Part shown: positions 33,612 to 42,008 of the stretch, piece after piece
Position numbering within the stretch: the first letter of the stretch is position 1
Layout: each line of letters opens with the position of its first letter
DNA from: Pseudonocardia sp. DSM 110487
Lineage (GTDB): Bacteria; Actinomycetota; Actinomycetes; Mycobacteriales; Pseudonocardiaceae
Assembly (NCBI RefSeq): GCF_019468565.1
Contig: NZ_CP080521.1
Coordinates: forward strand, 8,308,001 to 8,372,000
Direction: 5' to 3'
DNA: 64,000 bases
The notes under the pieces: generated by a model
Told to the model about the DNA's origin: nothing
What the model saw: only the letters and a program-made list of their open reading frames with translations
The model's database searches: none
Made by a program: the position numbers and the translations under genes

Positions 33612-33815
33612 ATGACCGACGAGAAGCCCGCACGGGGTCGCGAACACATCGACCTGTCCCGCGACCCCACCCCGGGGGTGGCCGACCACGCCGCGGCCGA
33701 GGGCGCCGAGCTCGACCCGCTGATCGACCTGTCCCGCGATCCCAACCCCGGGGTGGCCGACCACGCCGCACCGGAGGACGACGAAGGCTCGACCGGGCGG
33801 CACCACCGGGTTTAG
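33612..33815 (+). CDS. 67-residue acidic protein made of a repeated IDLSRDP-PGVADHAA motif
   Basis: Not a recognised family. The protein contains IDLSRDPTPGVADHAA (residues 13-28) and IDLSRDPNPGVADHAA (38-53), two near-identical 16-residue units separated by 9 residues, with an acidic linker and a His/Arg tail. No membrane segment or signal is present and it is likely disordered. The repeat is also strong at DNA level, so it is either a recent internal duplication or held by selection. GAAGG lies only a base before the ATG, which weakens the start; a leaderless message is possible. It follows glpD by 64 bases, and its stop overlaps the stop of the convergent gene. Confidence 0.6.
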   Translation: MTDEKPARGREHIDLSRDPTPGVADHAAAEGAELDPLIDLSRDPNPGVADHAAPEDDEGSTGRHHRV

Positions 33816-34252
33816 TCCTCGTCCCATACGCCGAGCAGGCTGACCAGCACGAACACCTGCACTGTCAGCGGAAGGCCAGGCAGCTCCGCCTCGGCCTCGC
33901 CGAACCAGGCGCTCGTGCGCCGGACCGCGCCGACGGGCTCGCCGTCGCGCACGAGCACCTGGTCGCGGCGCCACGGTGAAGGTCGCTCGAACGCGTACAC
34001 GTCGCCGCCGACCTCCACGGTCCAGGTCGAGCGGCCGACGCCATCGGCGAGCGCGACGAGCCGGCCGGACTCGTCGCGCAGCCGGTAGCGCCGGCCCGTC
34101 CACCCGCCGCGCGCCACGTCGTAACGGTGCCCGCCGAGCTCGAACGTGCCGCCGCCGATGAATGCGGACGGCTTCCACGTACAGATCGGGGTGTCGTCGC
34201 GGGTGATGTCGTAGCGGGTGCTCAGCAGCCCTGCCCGGGACGCGCGCAGCAC
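33812..34252 (-). CDS. conserved hypothetical beta-rich protein (LURP/tubby-like?)
   Basis: About 146 residues from GTG 34252. Segments such as TRYDITRDDTPICTWKPSAFIGGGTFELGGHRYDVARGGWTGRRYRLRDESGRLVALADG and VEVGGDVYAFERPSPWRRDQVLVRDGEPVGAVRR are alternating beta strands and turns, as in the LURP-one/scramblase (tubby-like) barrel; this fold guess is weak. The C-terminus LPLTVQVFVLVSLLGVWDED is hydrophobic. Longer starts are open but overlap poorly composed sequence. Its stop overlaps the stop of the convergent small repeat gene. Function unknown. Confidence 0.6.
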   Translation of the reverse strand: MLRASRAGLLSTRYDITRDDTPICTWKPSAFIGGGTFELGGHRYDVARGGWTGRRYRLRDESGRLVALADGVGRSTWTVEVGGDVYAFERPSPWRRDQVLVRDGEPVGAVRRTSAWFGEAEAELPGLPLTVQVFVLVSLLGVWDED

Positions 34253-34534
34253 GATGCCACCCCACCATTCAACGCCGTGATCCGCCAGCCCCACGCAGCT
34301 TCTCCGAATGTGCCGGATCTGCTCTCGACCGCTGTTGGCGCCGTGATCGCTGGAATCGGGGACATCAGCACACCCGGCAGGGGGGCCGAGATGGCGCTGA
34401 GCGCGGTTCGGCGAAGATCGAAAAGCGTTGGCTGCCACCTCGGCGGGCGCGGTTCGTCACCGACCCGTTCCCACGCGGAGCACACCCGTTGTCCAACCGG
34501 GACTTCTCGGCCTCCCGCCCGCGTTGGGGTGGGC

Positions 34535-35599
34535 GTGCGCAGCGACGTGGATGTTGTGGTCATCGGAGCCGGGCAGGCGGGGCTGTCGGCCGCCTACGGG
34601 CTGCGCCGGGCCGGCCTCGCCCCCGGCTCCGGCTTCGTCGTGCTCGACAGCGAGGACGGGCCCGGCGGCGCGTGGCGGCACCGGTGGCGCACGCTGCGCG
34701 TCGACAGCGCGCACCGCATCGCGAGCCTGCCCGGGCTGCCGTTCGAGCCCGCCGACCGCACGCGGCCGGCTGCCGAGATCGTGCCCGCCTACTTCGACGC
34801 GTACGAGCGCGTGTTCGACCTGCAGGTGCGGCGCCCGGTGCGGGTGGGCGCGGTCCGCTCGACCGGCCCGGATCTCCAGGTCGAGACGGACGCGGGCACC
34901 TGGACCACTCGCGCACTGATCAACGCCACCGGCACGTGGACGCGACCGTTCCGGCCGCGCTACCCGGGTGCGGAGGCCTTCCGCGGCCGGCAGCTGCACA
35001 CGTTCGACTACGCGGGGCCCGAGGAGTTCGCCGGCAAACGCGTGGTCGTCGTGGGCGGGGGAACGTCCGCGGTGCAGCTGCTGATGGAGATCGCCACCGT
35101 CGCCGGTGCTACGGCGTGGGTCACCCGGCGCGCGCCGGTGTTCCACGACGGGCCGTTCGACGAGGAGTACGGCCGCGGCGTCGTCGCGCGCGTCGAGGAG
35201 CGGGTGCGGGCCGGGCTGCCGCCGCAGAGCGTCGTGAGCGTCACCGGGCTCGCGCTGACCCCTGAGGTGCAGGCAGCGCAGGCGGCAGGTGTGCTGAACC
35301 GGCTGCCGATGTTCGAACGGATCACCCCGGACGGCGTCGCGTGGGCAGACGGCGGCTCGGTAGCCGCCGACGTGATCCTCTGGGCCACCGGCTGGCGCGC
35401 CGCACTCGGCCACCTCACCCCACTGCGGCTGCGCGCACCGGGCGGCGGCATCGCGGTCGACGGCACGCGAGTGCTCTCCGACCCGCGCATCCACCTCGTC
35501 GGGTACGGGCCCAGCGCCAGCACGATCGGGGCGAACCGCGCCGGGCAGGCGGCGGCGCGGGAGGTCGTGGCACTCCTGCGAGAGCCGGCAGCGGCGTAG
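34535..35599 (+). CDS. flavin-dependent monooxygenase (FMO/BVMO-like oxidoreductase)
   Basis: About 354 residues with two Rossmann motifs. FAD-binding is DVVVIGAGQAGLSAAYGLRRAG, and NADPH-binding is KRVVVVGGGTSAVQLLMEIATV. GGAWRHRWRTLRVDSAHRIASLPGLPF and the later VILWATGWRAALGHLTPL are typical of class-B flavin monooxygenases of the CzcO type. The FxGxxxHxxxY-like motif is FRGRQLHTFDY, with a Phe-Asp before Tyr. It would oxygenate an unknown small molecule. The start is uncertain: GTG 34535 is taken with GGGGTGGG before it, GTG 34529 being two codons earlier. Confidence 0.85.
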   Translation: MRSDVDVVVIGAGQAGLSAAYGLRRAGLAPGSGFVVLDSEDGPGGAWRHRWRTLRVDSAHRIASLPGLPFEPADRTRPAAEIVPAYFDAYERVFDLQVRRPVRVGAVRSTGPDLQVETDAGTWTTRALINATGTWTRPFRPRYPGAEAFRGRQLHTFDYAGPEEFAGKRVVVVGGGTSAVQLLMEIATVAGATAWVTRRAPVFHDGPFDEEYGRGVVARVEERVRAGLPPQSVVSVTGLALTPEVQAAQAAGVLNRLPMFERITPDGVAWADGGSVAADVILWATGWRAALGHLTPLRLRAPGGGIAVDGTRVLSDPRIHLVGYGPSASTIGANRAGQAAAREVVALLREPAAA

Positions 35600-35646
35600 C
35601 CGAATTCCGGCCCGGACCGTCGGTGCCGCCTGCCACTCTGACCGCC

Positions 35647-36228
35647 ATGACGGCCGTCCCCCCGCAGCGACCACACCACCTGCTGACCGTCGCCGAGTTC
35701 GCCGCGTTCCACGACGCCACCGAGGGGCGCTTCGAGTTGCAGGAGGGCAACATCGTCTCGTCCCCGAGCCCGACGCCCGAGCACCAGTTGTGCCTCAAGG
35801 AGCTGCAGATGCAGCTCACCCCGCAGGTGCCCGAGCACATGGCGCTCATCCCCGAGGTGGACATCGACCTCGCCCTGACGCCATCCCACCGACCCGGGTT
35901 CGTCCGAATCCCCGACCTGGTGGTGGTTACGCGCAAGGGCCTCGCACGACGGCGGGCCGAAGGCGGCCTCCTGCGCGCCGACGAGGCGGTGCTCGCGATC
36001 GAGATCGTGGCGGACGGCTCGCGACGAACGGACCATACGATCAAGCACGGCGAATACGCCGACGCCGGTATCCCGCACTACTGGATCCTCGAACTGGACG
36101 ATCGACCGGTGCTCATCGCGTGCCACACGGCCGGGGAGTTCGGTTACGTCGACGCCGCCCCGGTGGGCGGGACGTTCAGTGCCGAGGACCCCTTCCCCGT
36201 GCGGCTCGATCTCGACCAACTCCGCTGA
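35647..36228 (+). CDS. Uma2 family endonuclease-like protein (DUF820)
   Basis: A 193-residue PD-(D/E)XK-fold protein. The family pattern is present: LTVAEFAAFHDATEGRFELQEGNIVSSPSPTPEHQLC, then FVRIPDLVVVTRKG and the core VLAIEIVADGSRRTDHTIKHGEYADAGIPHYWILELDDRPVLIA. The Asp of IPDLVVV, Glu of AIEIV and the Lys in DHTIKHGEYADAG sit where the nuclease metal and catalytic residues are expected. Uma2 genes are abundant in cyanobacteria and actinobacteria; their role is unsettled and often assumed to be mobile-element-related. It is a single gene with no partner visible. Confidence 0.85.
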   Translation: MTAVPPQRPHHLLTVAEFAAFHDATEGRFELQEGNIVSSPSPTPEHQLCLKELQMQLTPQVPEHMALIPEVDIDLALTPSHRPGFVRIPDLVVVTRKGLARRRAEGGLLRADEAVLAIEIVADGSRRTDHTIKHGEYADAGIPHYWILELDDRPVLIACHTAGEFGYVDAAPVGGTFSAEDPFPVRLDLDQLR

Positions 36229-36285
36229 CTCCGGAAACCGGCAATCCCGCCTCCCAGCCTGATCTGCCCACTACAGTGTGTCGCC

Positions 36286-36867
36286 GTGGGGGTGCAGCGA
36301 GCGGTGCTCGGGATCCTGATCGTGGTGCTCACCGGCTGCTCGACGGGAGGCCAGGCCTCCCCCGCCGATCCACCGACCACAGAAGAAGCCGCCCCCACCA
36401 CCGTCTCGCTCCCACCGCGGCCTCAGGACGTCCCGATCGACGACGTCGACCCCTGCACACTCCTGACCCGCGAACAACGGGCGGAGCTGCAGCTGGATCA
36501 GCCGCCGCAACCTCGCAGAGAACCCTCGGTGCTGTACCCCGGCGACGTGTCGCGATGCTCGATCGGAGGCAGTGAACCAGCGATCTCCATCAGCATTAGC
36601 GCAGTCACGACGGCGGGAATTGAGTTCTTCACGACAGGGCAGACCGCCTCTGAGGTCAGGCTCATCGAGCTTGCCGGATTCCCGGCTGTGGTTGCTGCAC
36701 CCGTACATACAGATGACTCGTGCAAAGTCCTCATCGACACGGCACCTGGCCAGATGGTGGATGTCCAAGCGAGGTCCGCCGGCGCAAATCCACCGATCCC
36801 GGAGGAGCAGCTCTGCCGCGATGCAGAGCGGGCCGCAAGCCTGGTGTTGGACACCCTGCTCACCTGA
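36286..36867 (+). CDS. DUF3558-type lipoprotein
   Basis: A 193-residue secreted lipoprotein. The signal is MGVQRAVLGILIVVLTGC with lipidated Cys18, followed by a Pro/Thr-rich linker and a DUF3558-like domain: IDDVDPCTLLTREQRAELQL, SRCSIGGSEPAISISI, IELAGFPAVVAAP, DDSCKVLIDTAPGQMVDVQARSA and QLCRDAERAASLVLDTLL. The cysteines fit the conserved disulfides. DUF3558 lipoproteins commonly lie beside ESX/WXG-type genes in actinobacteria, as here. TACAGT at 36272-36277 may be its -10 element, giving a nearly leaderless message from GTG. Function unknown. Confidence 0.82.
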   Translation: MGVQRAVLGILIVVLTGCSTGGQASPADPPTTEEAAPTTVSLPPRPQDVPIDDVDPCTLLTREQRAELQLDQPPQPRREPSVLYPGDVSRCSIGGSEPAISISISAVTTAGIEFFTTGQTASEVRLIELAGFPAVVAAPVHTDDSCKVLIDTAPGQMVDVQARSAGANPPIPEEQLCRDAERAASLVLDTLLT

Positions 36868-36885
36868 CGCTGGGCAGAAGCGTTC

Positions 36886-36903
36886 ACGATCGCGAACGAT
36901 CGT
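36886..36903 (+). terminator. hairpin after the DUF3558 gene
   Basis: ACGATCG-CGAA-CGATCGT, a perfect 7-bp stem with a tetraloop, lies 19 bases after the stop of the lipoprotein gene. There is no T-run, so only a weak terminator or RNA-end structure is suggested. Confidence 0.35.
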
Positions 36904-36975
36904 CCGCGAACCACCCCTCATGCTGAGTACGGAGCTGTAGCGTCGGCGCTCGCTAGCTTATGAGGGGAACGCATC

Positions 36976-37299
36976 GTGTCGAATTTGCTTCGAGTGGACC
37001 CGCACCGATTGACCGCAGTCCGCGAGGCCTATGACAAGGCTCTCAGCGAGCTGCGCCCGCAGCTCGACGACCTGGCTGAAGCGGGGCATATCAAGACCCC
37101 ATGGCTAGGTGACAGCGTCAGCAACGAGGTCAAGGACACCTACAATCGCGTGGTGATGACGTCGGAATCCGGCACCTACCAAGCGATGGTGCGGTACGAG
37201 ATCGAATTGACGGCGATTCGCGACCACATCGCGGAGGTGGAGAAGGCCTACCTCGCGGGCGACAGCGCGATCGCCGAGCGGACGCCACGGATGGCCTGA
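36976..37299 (+). CDS. WXG100-like small ESX substrate candidate
   Basis: A 107-residue, all-helical protein. Two type VII secretion hallmarks are visible: W43-L-G45 (TPWLGDSVSNEV) at the turn between two predicted helices, and Y92-xxx-D96 (KAYLAGDSA) in the C-terminal tail. Length and layout fit WXG100 proteins, but it was not matched to a named family. AGGGGA lies eight bases before the GTG start. The next gene encodes a larger protein with a W-E-G turn, and such pairs usually form a helical heterodimer for export. No ESX core gene (EccC etc.) is in the window. Confidence 0.65.
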   Translation: MSNLLRVDPHRLTAVREAYDKALSELRPQLDDLAEAGHIKTPWLGDSVSNEVKDTYNRVVMTSESGTYQAMVRYEIELTAIRDHIAEVEKAYLAGDSAIAERTPRMA

Positions 37300-37408
37300 C
37301 CAAGCACCGATCCGGACGGTGCCACCCGCGACGGCACACCGAGAAGCCGCGGCCCGGCCGGGTGCGCGGTTCCAGCACAGGAGTCCGTGAGCACAAGGGG
37401 GAATGCGA

Positions 37409-38872
37409 ATGCCCGGGATCATCCCTCCGGGCCCGGGTGGCGTCGACAAGGCGGCGAACTCGGGCCAGGTGATCGCCGAAGGGGACGGCAACCGGTGGGA
37501 GGGCGCCACCCACGACGAGATCTGGGCGATGGTCCAGCAAGGCGACCCGGTGGCGGCGTCCGAGGCCGCGTCGTTCGCCTGGATGAAGACCCAGTTGCTG
37601 ATCCAGAGCATCGAGGAGCGGCTGACCGCCGTGGTCTCGGGCACGGCCGCGGACTGGGAGGGGGCGGCGGCGAACGCCGCGCGCGGTGCGGTGTCGACGC
37701 TCGGTCAGTGGGCCATCGACGGCGCCGCCGGTGCGCGCGGCATCGGGCAGACGCTGCTCGACCAGTCGCACGAGGCCCTCCACGTGCGGCAGCACATGCC
37801 CGAGCCGAGGACACAGGCGCTCAGCGCCGAGTGGGACAAGTTCTGGATGGATCCCGGCTACGTCGTCGAGAACGTGTTCGACGGGTTCGCCGACCTGCGC
37901 GCCCTCGAGGAGCAGGCCGACAACGATGCCCGCCGGGCCCGGGATCTGATGACCCAGTACGAGACGCGGTCTCGCGGCGACAACATTCCCCGACTGCAGG
38001 AGATGACGCCCCCGCCGCAGGTCACGGTGGAGATCGGGCCGGCGACCGCGCCCGCAGGCGGGCCCGGGATCACGGCGCCCGGCGGTCCCGTGCCAGTCGG
38101 GCCTGCCGGTGTCGCGCCGGTGGCCCCGGCGGGCACGCCCGGCGTCCCACCTCCCCCGGTCGGCGAGGTACCGACCCCACCCGCCGCGGTACCGCCCGGT
38201 GCACCTGCCGCAGTACCCCCCGGCGGGCCCGGCACGACACCCACCGCGCTGCCGCCCAGCGGGCCGGGCGCGACACCCACCGCGGTACCCCCGGTGCCAC
38301 CCGGGCAGGCGCCGCCCTTTCCCACGCCAGGAACGGGCAATGCCAACACGCCCCCCGCGACACCCCCCGCGGCGCAACCGGCGCCCTTTCCCACGCCCGG
38401 GACCGCCGGCCCCGGCAACCAGGCCGCGCCGCTCCCGACCGCTCCGGGCTCGCCGCTGCCGCCCGGTGCCGTCATCCCCCCAGGACCGAGCACGACCACC
38501 ACCCCGCTGCCGCCACGACCCGGCGGCACCGGCCCCGGCGGCACCGCGCTGCCCAGGCCGGCGCCCGGCTGGCGGGACGTGGTCCAGGGCAACGCGGGCG
38601 GGCCCGGTGGCCGAGGCGTTCCGGACGCACCGCTCCGATCGGCGCCGTTCGGGGAACGGGCATCCTCGGGCGTCGCCGAACCGGCCGCGCGCCCCGCCGC
38701 CCCGCGCCCCGGCGTCCACCCGGCACCCGGCATGTACCCGCCCGTCGCAGCCGGGATGGGCGCGGGCGGGCAGGACCGGGAGCACCGCCGCGCACCGTTC
38801 CTGATCGACGACACCGGCGCCTTCGCCGACGACCGCTGGTTCCCTCCCGCGGTGATCACGCCCGACACGTAG
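37409..38872 (+). CDS. PPE/WXG-like exported protein with Pro/Gly/Ala-rich region
   Basis: A 487-residue protein. Residues ~25-190 are helical and contain W83-E-G85 (AADWEGAAANAARGAVSTLGQW), the WxG turn of ESX substrates. Residues ~200-420 are low-complexity Pro/Gly/Ala with PPGGPG- and VPPG-type repeats. The last ~30 residues (HRRAPFLIDDTGAFADDRWFPPAVI) form a conserved-looking C-terminal motif shared by PPE-like proteins of related genera, by recollection. It is probably secreted by a type VII system with the small partner at 36976. ATG 37409 is preferred (AAGGGGGA seven bases upstream) over ATG 37403. Confidence 0.65.
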   Translation: MPGIIPPGPGGVDKAANSGQVIAEGDGNRWEGATHDEIWAMVQQGDPVAASEAASFAWMKTQLLIQSIEERLTAVVSGTAADWEGAAANAARGAVSTLGQWAIDGAAGARGIGQTLLDQSHEALHVRQHMPEPRTQALSAEWDKFWMDPGYVVENVFDGFADLRALEEQADNDARRARDLMTQYETRSRGDNIPRLQEMTPPPQVTVEIGPATAPAGGPGITAPGGPVPVGPAGVAPVAPAGTPGVPPPPVGEVPTPPAAVPPGAPAAVPPGGPGTTPTALPPSGPGATPTAVPPVPPGQAPPFPTPGTGNANTPPATPPAAQPAPFPTPGTAGPGNQAAPLPTAPGSPLPPGAVIPPGPSTTTTPLPPRPGGTGPGGTALPRPAPGWRDVVQGNAGGPGGRGVPDAPLRSAPFGERASSGVAEPAARPAAPRPGVHPAPGMYPPVAAGMGAGGQDREHRRAPFLIDDTGAFADDRWFPPAVITPDT

Positions 38873-38910
38873 CGGGATCGACGGCTCTCACACCACACTG
38901 CACCCTAACC

Positions 38911-38938
38911 ACTCCGTCCGTAGTATTCGGCGCGGAGT
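38911..38938 (+). promoter_or_regulatory. promoter/operator of the PadR gene
   Basis: ACTCCG (38911-38916) and CGGAGT (38933-38938) form an inverted repeat around a TAGTAT -10-like hexamer (38921-38926); a third CGGAGT follows at 38942-38947. A PadR repressor bound here would block its own operon. Confidence 0.45.
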
Positions 38939-38968
38939 AATCGGAGTGGAGTGATCGGGGGCTCGGCG

Positions 38969-39541
38969 GTGACGACGGTGACCCCACTCGGCATCTCCGT
39001 GCTGGCCCTGCTCGCCGAGCGGCCCATGCATCCCTACGAGATGTACCGGCTGCTGCTCGAGCGGCACGAGGACCGGCGCGTGAAGATCCGGCCCGGCTCG
39101 CTGTACCACACGGTGGACCGGATGGCCGAGATCGGACTGGTGGAGGCGACCGGTACCGAGCGCGACGGAGGCCGGCCGGAACGCACCACATATCGGATCA
39201 CCGACGACGGCCGGGAGGCCCTCGCGGAGCGGATCCGCACGCTGCTGGCCGTCCCCGTGAACGAGTACCCGCAGTTCCCGGTCGTCCTCGGCGAGGCGCA
39301 CAACCTGCCGCGGCACGAGGTGATCGAGCTGCTCAGGGCGCGGACCAGCCGGATCGAGGTCGAGCTCGGCGAGAGCGCCGCGCTGCTGCGCGCCGCCGCC
39401 GACCGGCAGGTCGAGGAGGCCTACCTGCTCGCCGCCCACTACCTTCACGAACAGCTCGCCACGGAGCTGGGCTGGCTCACCGACCTCATCGGCCGGCTCG
39501 AACGCAAGGAGCTGCGATGGCCGGACGAGGACACGGCGTGA
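38969..39541 (+). CDS. PadR-family transcriptional regulator
   Basis: About 190 residues. The PadR winged helix is GISVLALLAERPMHPYEMYRLLLERHEDRRVKIRPGSLYHTVDRMAEIGLVEATGTERDGGRPERTTYRITDDGREAL, with a C-terminal Vir_C_2-like coiled region (RTSRIEVELGESAALLRAAADRQVEEAYLLAAHYLHEQL) for dimerisation. It overlaps the MFS exporter start by 25 bases, the classic arrangement of a PadR repressor and the drug pump it controls. GTG 38969 was chosen with GGGG a few bases upstream; GTG 38951 adds six residues. Confidence 0.9.
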   Translation: MTTVTPLGISVLALLAERPMHPYEMYRLLLERHEDRRVKIRPGSLYHTVDRMAEIGLVEATGTERDGGRPERTTYRITDDGREALAERIRTLLAVPVNEYPQFPVVLGEAHNLPRHEVIELLRARTSRIEVELGESAALLRAAADRQVEEAYLLAAHYLHEQLATELGWLTDLIGRLERKELRWPDEDTA

Positions 39542-41016
39542 ACCCGCCCGGCAACCCGTGGCCCGCGCTCTGGGCGCTCGTCATCGGGTTCTTCATGATC
39601 CTGGTGGACGCCACGATCGTGTCCGTGGCGACGCCCGCGATCATGGCGGACCTCGGCGCCGACGTCGCGTCGGTCGTGTGGGTCACCAGCGCCTACCTGC
39701 TCGCGTACGCGGTGCCGCTGCTCGTCACGGGGCGACTCGGCGACCGGTTCGGCCCCAAGCAGGTCTACGCCGTCGGCCTCGTGGTCTTCACGCTGGCGTC
39801 GCTGTGGTGCGGGCTGACCGCGAACGTCGAGCAGCTGATCCTCGCGCGGATCGTGCAGGGCCTCGGCGCGTCGATGATGAACCCACAGACGATGGCCGTC
39901 ATCACCCGCACGTTCCCGCCCGACCAGCGCGGCCGCGCGATGAGCCTGTGGGGCGCGGTCGCCGGCGTCGCCACGCTCGTCGGCCCGATCCTCGGCGGTC
40001 TGCTCGTCGACGGCCTCGGCTGGGAATGGATCTTCTTCGTCAACGTGCCGGTCGGCGTGGTCGGCCTCGTCCTCGCGCTGCGGCTCGTGCCGGACCTGCC
40101 CACCCACGTCCACCGGTTCGACCTGCTCGGCGTGCTGCTGAGCGGGGTTGGCCTGTTCCTGCTGGTGTTCGGGATCCAGGAGGGGCAGACGTTCGACTGG
40201 GGTCCGATCGTCGGGCCGATCTCGGTGTGGTCGCTCATCGTCGCCGGGATCGTCGTGCTCGCCGGGTTCGTGTTCTGGCAGGTGCGCAACCGGGGCGAGC
40301 CGCTGCTGTCGCTCGCCCTGTTCCGCGACCGCAACTTCAGCCTCGCCAACGCCGCGATCACGACGGTCGGGTTCACCGTCACGTCCATGTCGTTCCCGCT
40401 CATGCTGTACGCGCAGGGCGTGCGCGGGCTCACCCCCACGCAGGCGGCCCTGCTCCTCGCCCCGATGGCGGTGATCTCGGGGGTGCTGGCGCCGTTCGTC
40501 GGGCGGCTGACCGATCGCCACCACCCGCGCTACATCGCCGGCATCGGGATGGCCTGCTTCCCGGTGGGCCTGTTGTGGCTCGCGGCGGCGCTCGCGCCCG
40601 GGGCACCGATCTGGCAGCTGCTGCTCCCGCTCGTGCTGATCGGCACCGCGAGCGCGTTCGTCTGGGCGCCGATCGCGAGCACCGCCACCCGCAACCTCCC
40701 CATGGCGCACGCCGGCGCAGGCGCAGGCGTCTACAACACCACCCGGCAGGTCGGTGCCGTGCTCGGCAGCGCGGCCATCGCGGCGATGATGGAGACGCGC
40801 CTCGCCGCGCTCCTGCCGAGCATGTCCGGCGACGCGGAAGCCGTCACGCACCTGCCACCCGCGCAGCACGCCGCCTTCGCCACCGCGATGGCGCAGTCGC
40901 TGCTGCTGCCCGCCGGCGTGCTGCTGGCCGGGCTGGCCATGGTGCTGTGCTTCGCGCGGCCGGTCCACATGCGAAAGCAGCCCACCGGTGCTGCCGCGGT
41001 CGAGGGCCTCGCCTAG
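39517..41016 (+). CDS. MFS drug efflux transporter, DHA2 (14-TM) family
   Basis: A 499-residue exporter with about 14 helices. Motifs: LVDATIVSVATPAIMADLG in helix 1 (motif D1), LLVTGRLGDRFGPKQVYAVGL (motif A), LILARIVQGLGASMMNPQTMAVI (motif B), VAGVATLVGPILGGLLVDGLGWEWIFFVNVPVG (motif C). These show a proton/drug antiporter of the EmrB/QacA type. AAGGAG lies six bases before the ATG. It is co-transcribed with the overlapping PadR regulator. Its stop overlaps that of the convergent DUF3040 gene (CTAG). Confidence 0.92.
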   Translation: MAGRGHGVNPPGNPWPALWALVIGFFMILVDATIVSVATPAIMADLGADVASVVWVTSAYLLAYAVPLLVTGRLGDRFGPKQVYAVGLVVFTLASLWCGLTANVEQLILARIVQGLGASMMNPQTMAVITRTFPPDQRGRAMSLWGAVAGVATLVGPILGGLLVDGLGWEWIFFVNVPVGVVGLVLALRLVPDLPTHVHRFDLLGVLLSGVGLFLLVFGIQEGQTFDWGPIVGPISVWSLIVAGIVVLAGFVFWQVRNRGEPLLSLALFRDRNFSLANAAITTVGFTVTSMSFPLMLYAQGVRGLTPTQAALLLAPMAVISGVLAPFVGRLTDRHHPRYIAGIGMACFPVGLLWLAAALAPGAPIWQLLLPLVLIGTASAFVWAPIASTATRNLPMAHAGAGAGVYNTTRQVGAVLGSAAIAAMMETRLAALLPSMSGDAEAVTHLPPAQHAAFATAMAQSLLLPAGVLLAGLAMVLCFARPVHMRKQPTGAAAVEGLA

Positions 41017-41270
41017 CGCCGGCGCCGGCGCAGCCAGATCCCACCGGCGACGATCGCGGTGAGCGACAGGACGAGGACAGCAGGCAGCCCCATGAGCATC
41101 GACGTCGCCATTCCGAGGACCCCGATCACGACCACGAGGATCGGCAGCAGCCGCGACGTACCGGTGCGCGGTGGCGGCCACCGCGAGAACCGGCCGGCGA
41201 ACTCGGGATCCTCCTCCCGCAGCCGGCGCTCGATCTCCTCGAGGCGGCGCCGGTCGTTCTGGTTGAGCAT
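41013..41270 (-). CDS. DUF3040 small membrane protein
   Basis: An 85-residue protein. The N-terminus MLNQNDRRRLEEIERRLREEDPEFAGRF is the DUF3040 signature, followed by two hydrophobic helices (LLPILVVVIGVLGMATSML and AVLVLSLTAIVAGGIWL) and a basic tail RRRRR. The family is common in actinobacteria and has no known function. It is convergent with the MFS exporter with a shared stop-codon overlap. Confidence 0.85.
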   Translation of the reverse strand: MLNQNDRRRLEEIERRLREEDPEFAGRFSRWPPPRTGTSRLLPILVVVIGVLGMATSMLMGLPAVLVLSLTAIVAGGIWLRRRRR

Positions 41271-41481
41271 CGCATCGTCTCCCCGACTGGACCCCGCGCA
41301 CTCCCACCGGCCGGGGTGATCGGCGAGTTCCCGCAGGCGGGCCGATCAAACCGTGCGCTGATCGGATTCGGGTCGCCCCAGTACTCGTCGGGCGCAGGGT
41401 CGTATGCGGGGCGTGGCGAGCGCGCTTCCGGGAGACGACCGGGTCTGCGACGATGCTCGCCCCCACGACACGGAGGTAACG

Positions 41482-41895
41482 ATGCCTTCTCGCCTCAACC
41501 CGTACCTGAGCTTCGACGGCAACGCGCGGGCGGCCATGGAGTTCTACGTCGACGTCCTCGGCGGCAGCCTGACGCTGAACACGTACGGCGAGTACGGCGA
41601 CCCGGACGCCCCGGAGGCCGACCGGATCATGCACGGGCTGCTGGAGTCGAGCAGCGGGTTCACGCTCATGGGCGCCGACTCGCCGCCGGGCGTGCCGCTG
41701 GATCGCGGCAACGACGTGGCGCTGAGCCTCAGCGGTGACGACGTCGACGAGCTGCGCGGCTACTGGGAGCGGCTCTCCGAGGGCGGCACCGTGAGCGTCC
41801 CGCTCGAGAAGCAGATGTGGGGCGACGAGTTCGGCATGTGCGTCGACCGCTTCGGCGTGCGCTGGATGGTGAACATCAGCCAGCCCGTCACCTGA
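41482..41895 (+). CDS. PhnB-like VOC-fold protein
   Basis: A 137-residue vicinal-oxygen-chelate protein of the PhnB/YjdN type: LNPYLSFDGNARAAMEFYVDVLGGSLTLNTYGEYGD, ESSSGFTLMGADSPP, DVALSLSGDDVDELRGYWERLSEGGTVSVPLEKQMWGDEFGMCVDRFGVRWMVNI. The GDEFGxxxDxFGxxWM ending is diagnostic. Members lack a settled activity and often do not bind the metal of true glyoxalases. GGAGG lies five to six bases before the ATG. Confidence 0.88.
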   Translation: MPSRLNPYLSFDGNARAAMEFYVDVLGGSLTLNTYGEYGDPDAPEADRIMHGLLESSSGFTLMGADSPPGVPLDRGNDVALSLSGDDVDELRGYWERLSEGGTVSVPLEKQMWGDEFGMCVDRFGVRWMVNISQPVT

Positions 41896-42008
41896 CGGAC
41901 ACCGGTCGCGGCCACGTCCGCCGCGAGTGGTGAACTCTTCGCCGCGGGACCGCGTGTCCCCACTGGCGGACCACACCGGGTCCGCGTGACCCGGAGGTGC
42001 GCGAGAAG

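Noticed and set aside
36229..36285. Toxin-antitoxin partner for the Uma2 gene
   Set aside because: The gap after it is too short and the preceding gene is an unrelated flavin monooxygenase; no small antitoxin-like frame is present.
38041..38560. Tandem repeat array or CRISPR in the Pro/Gly-rich coding region
   Set aside because: The repetition is degenerate codon-level Pro/Gly/Ala coding, without constant direct repeats or spacers. No CRISPR array was seen anywhere in the window.
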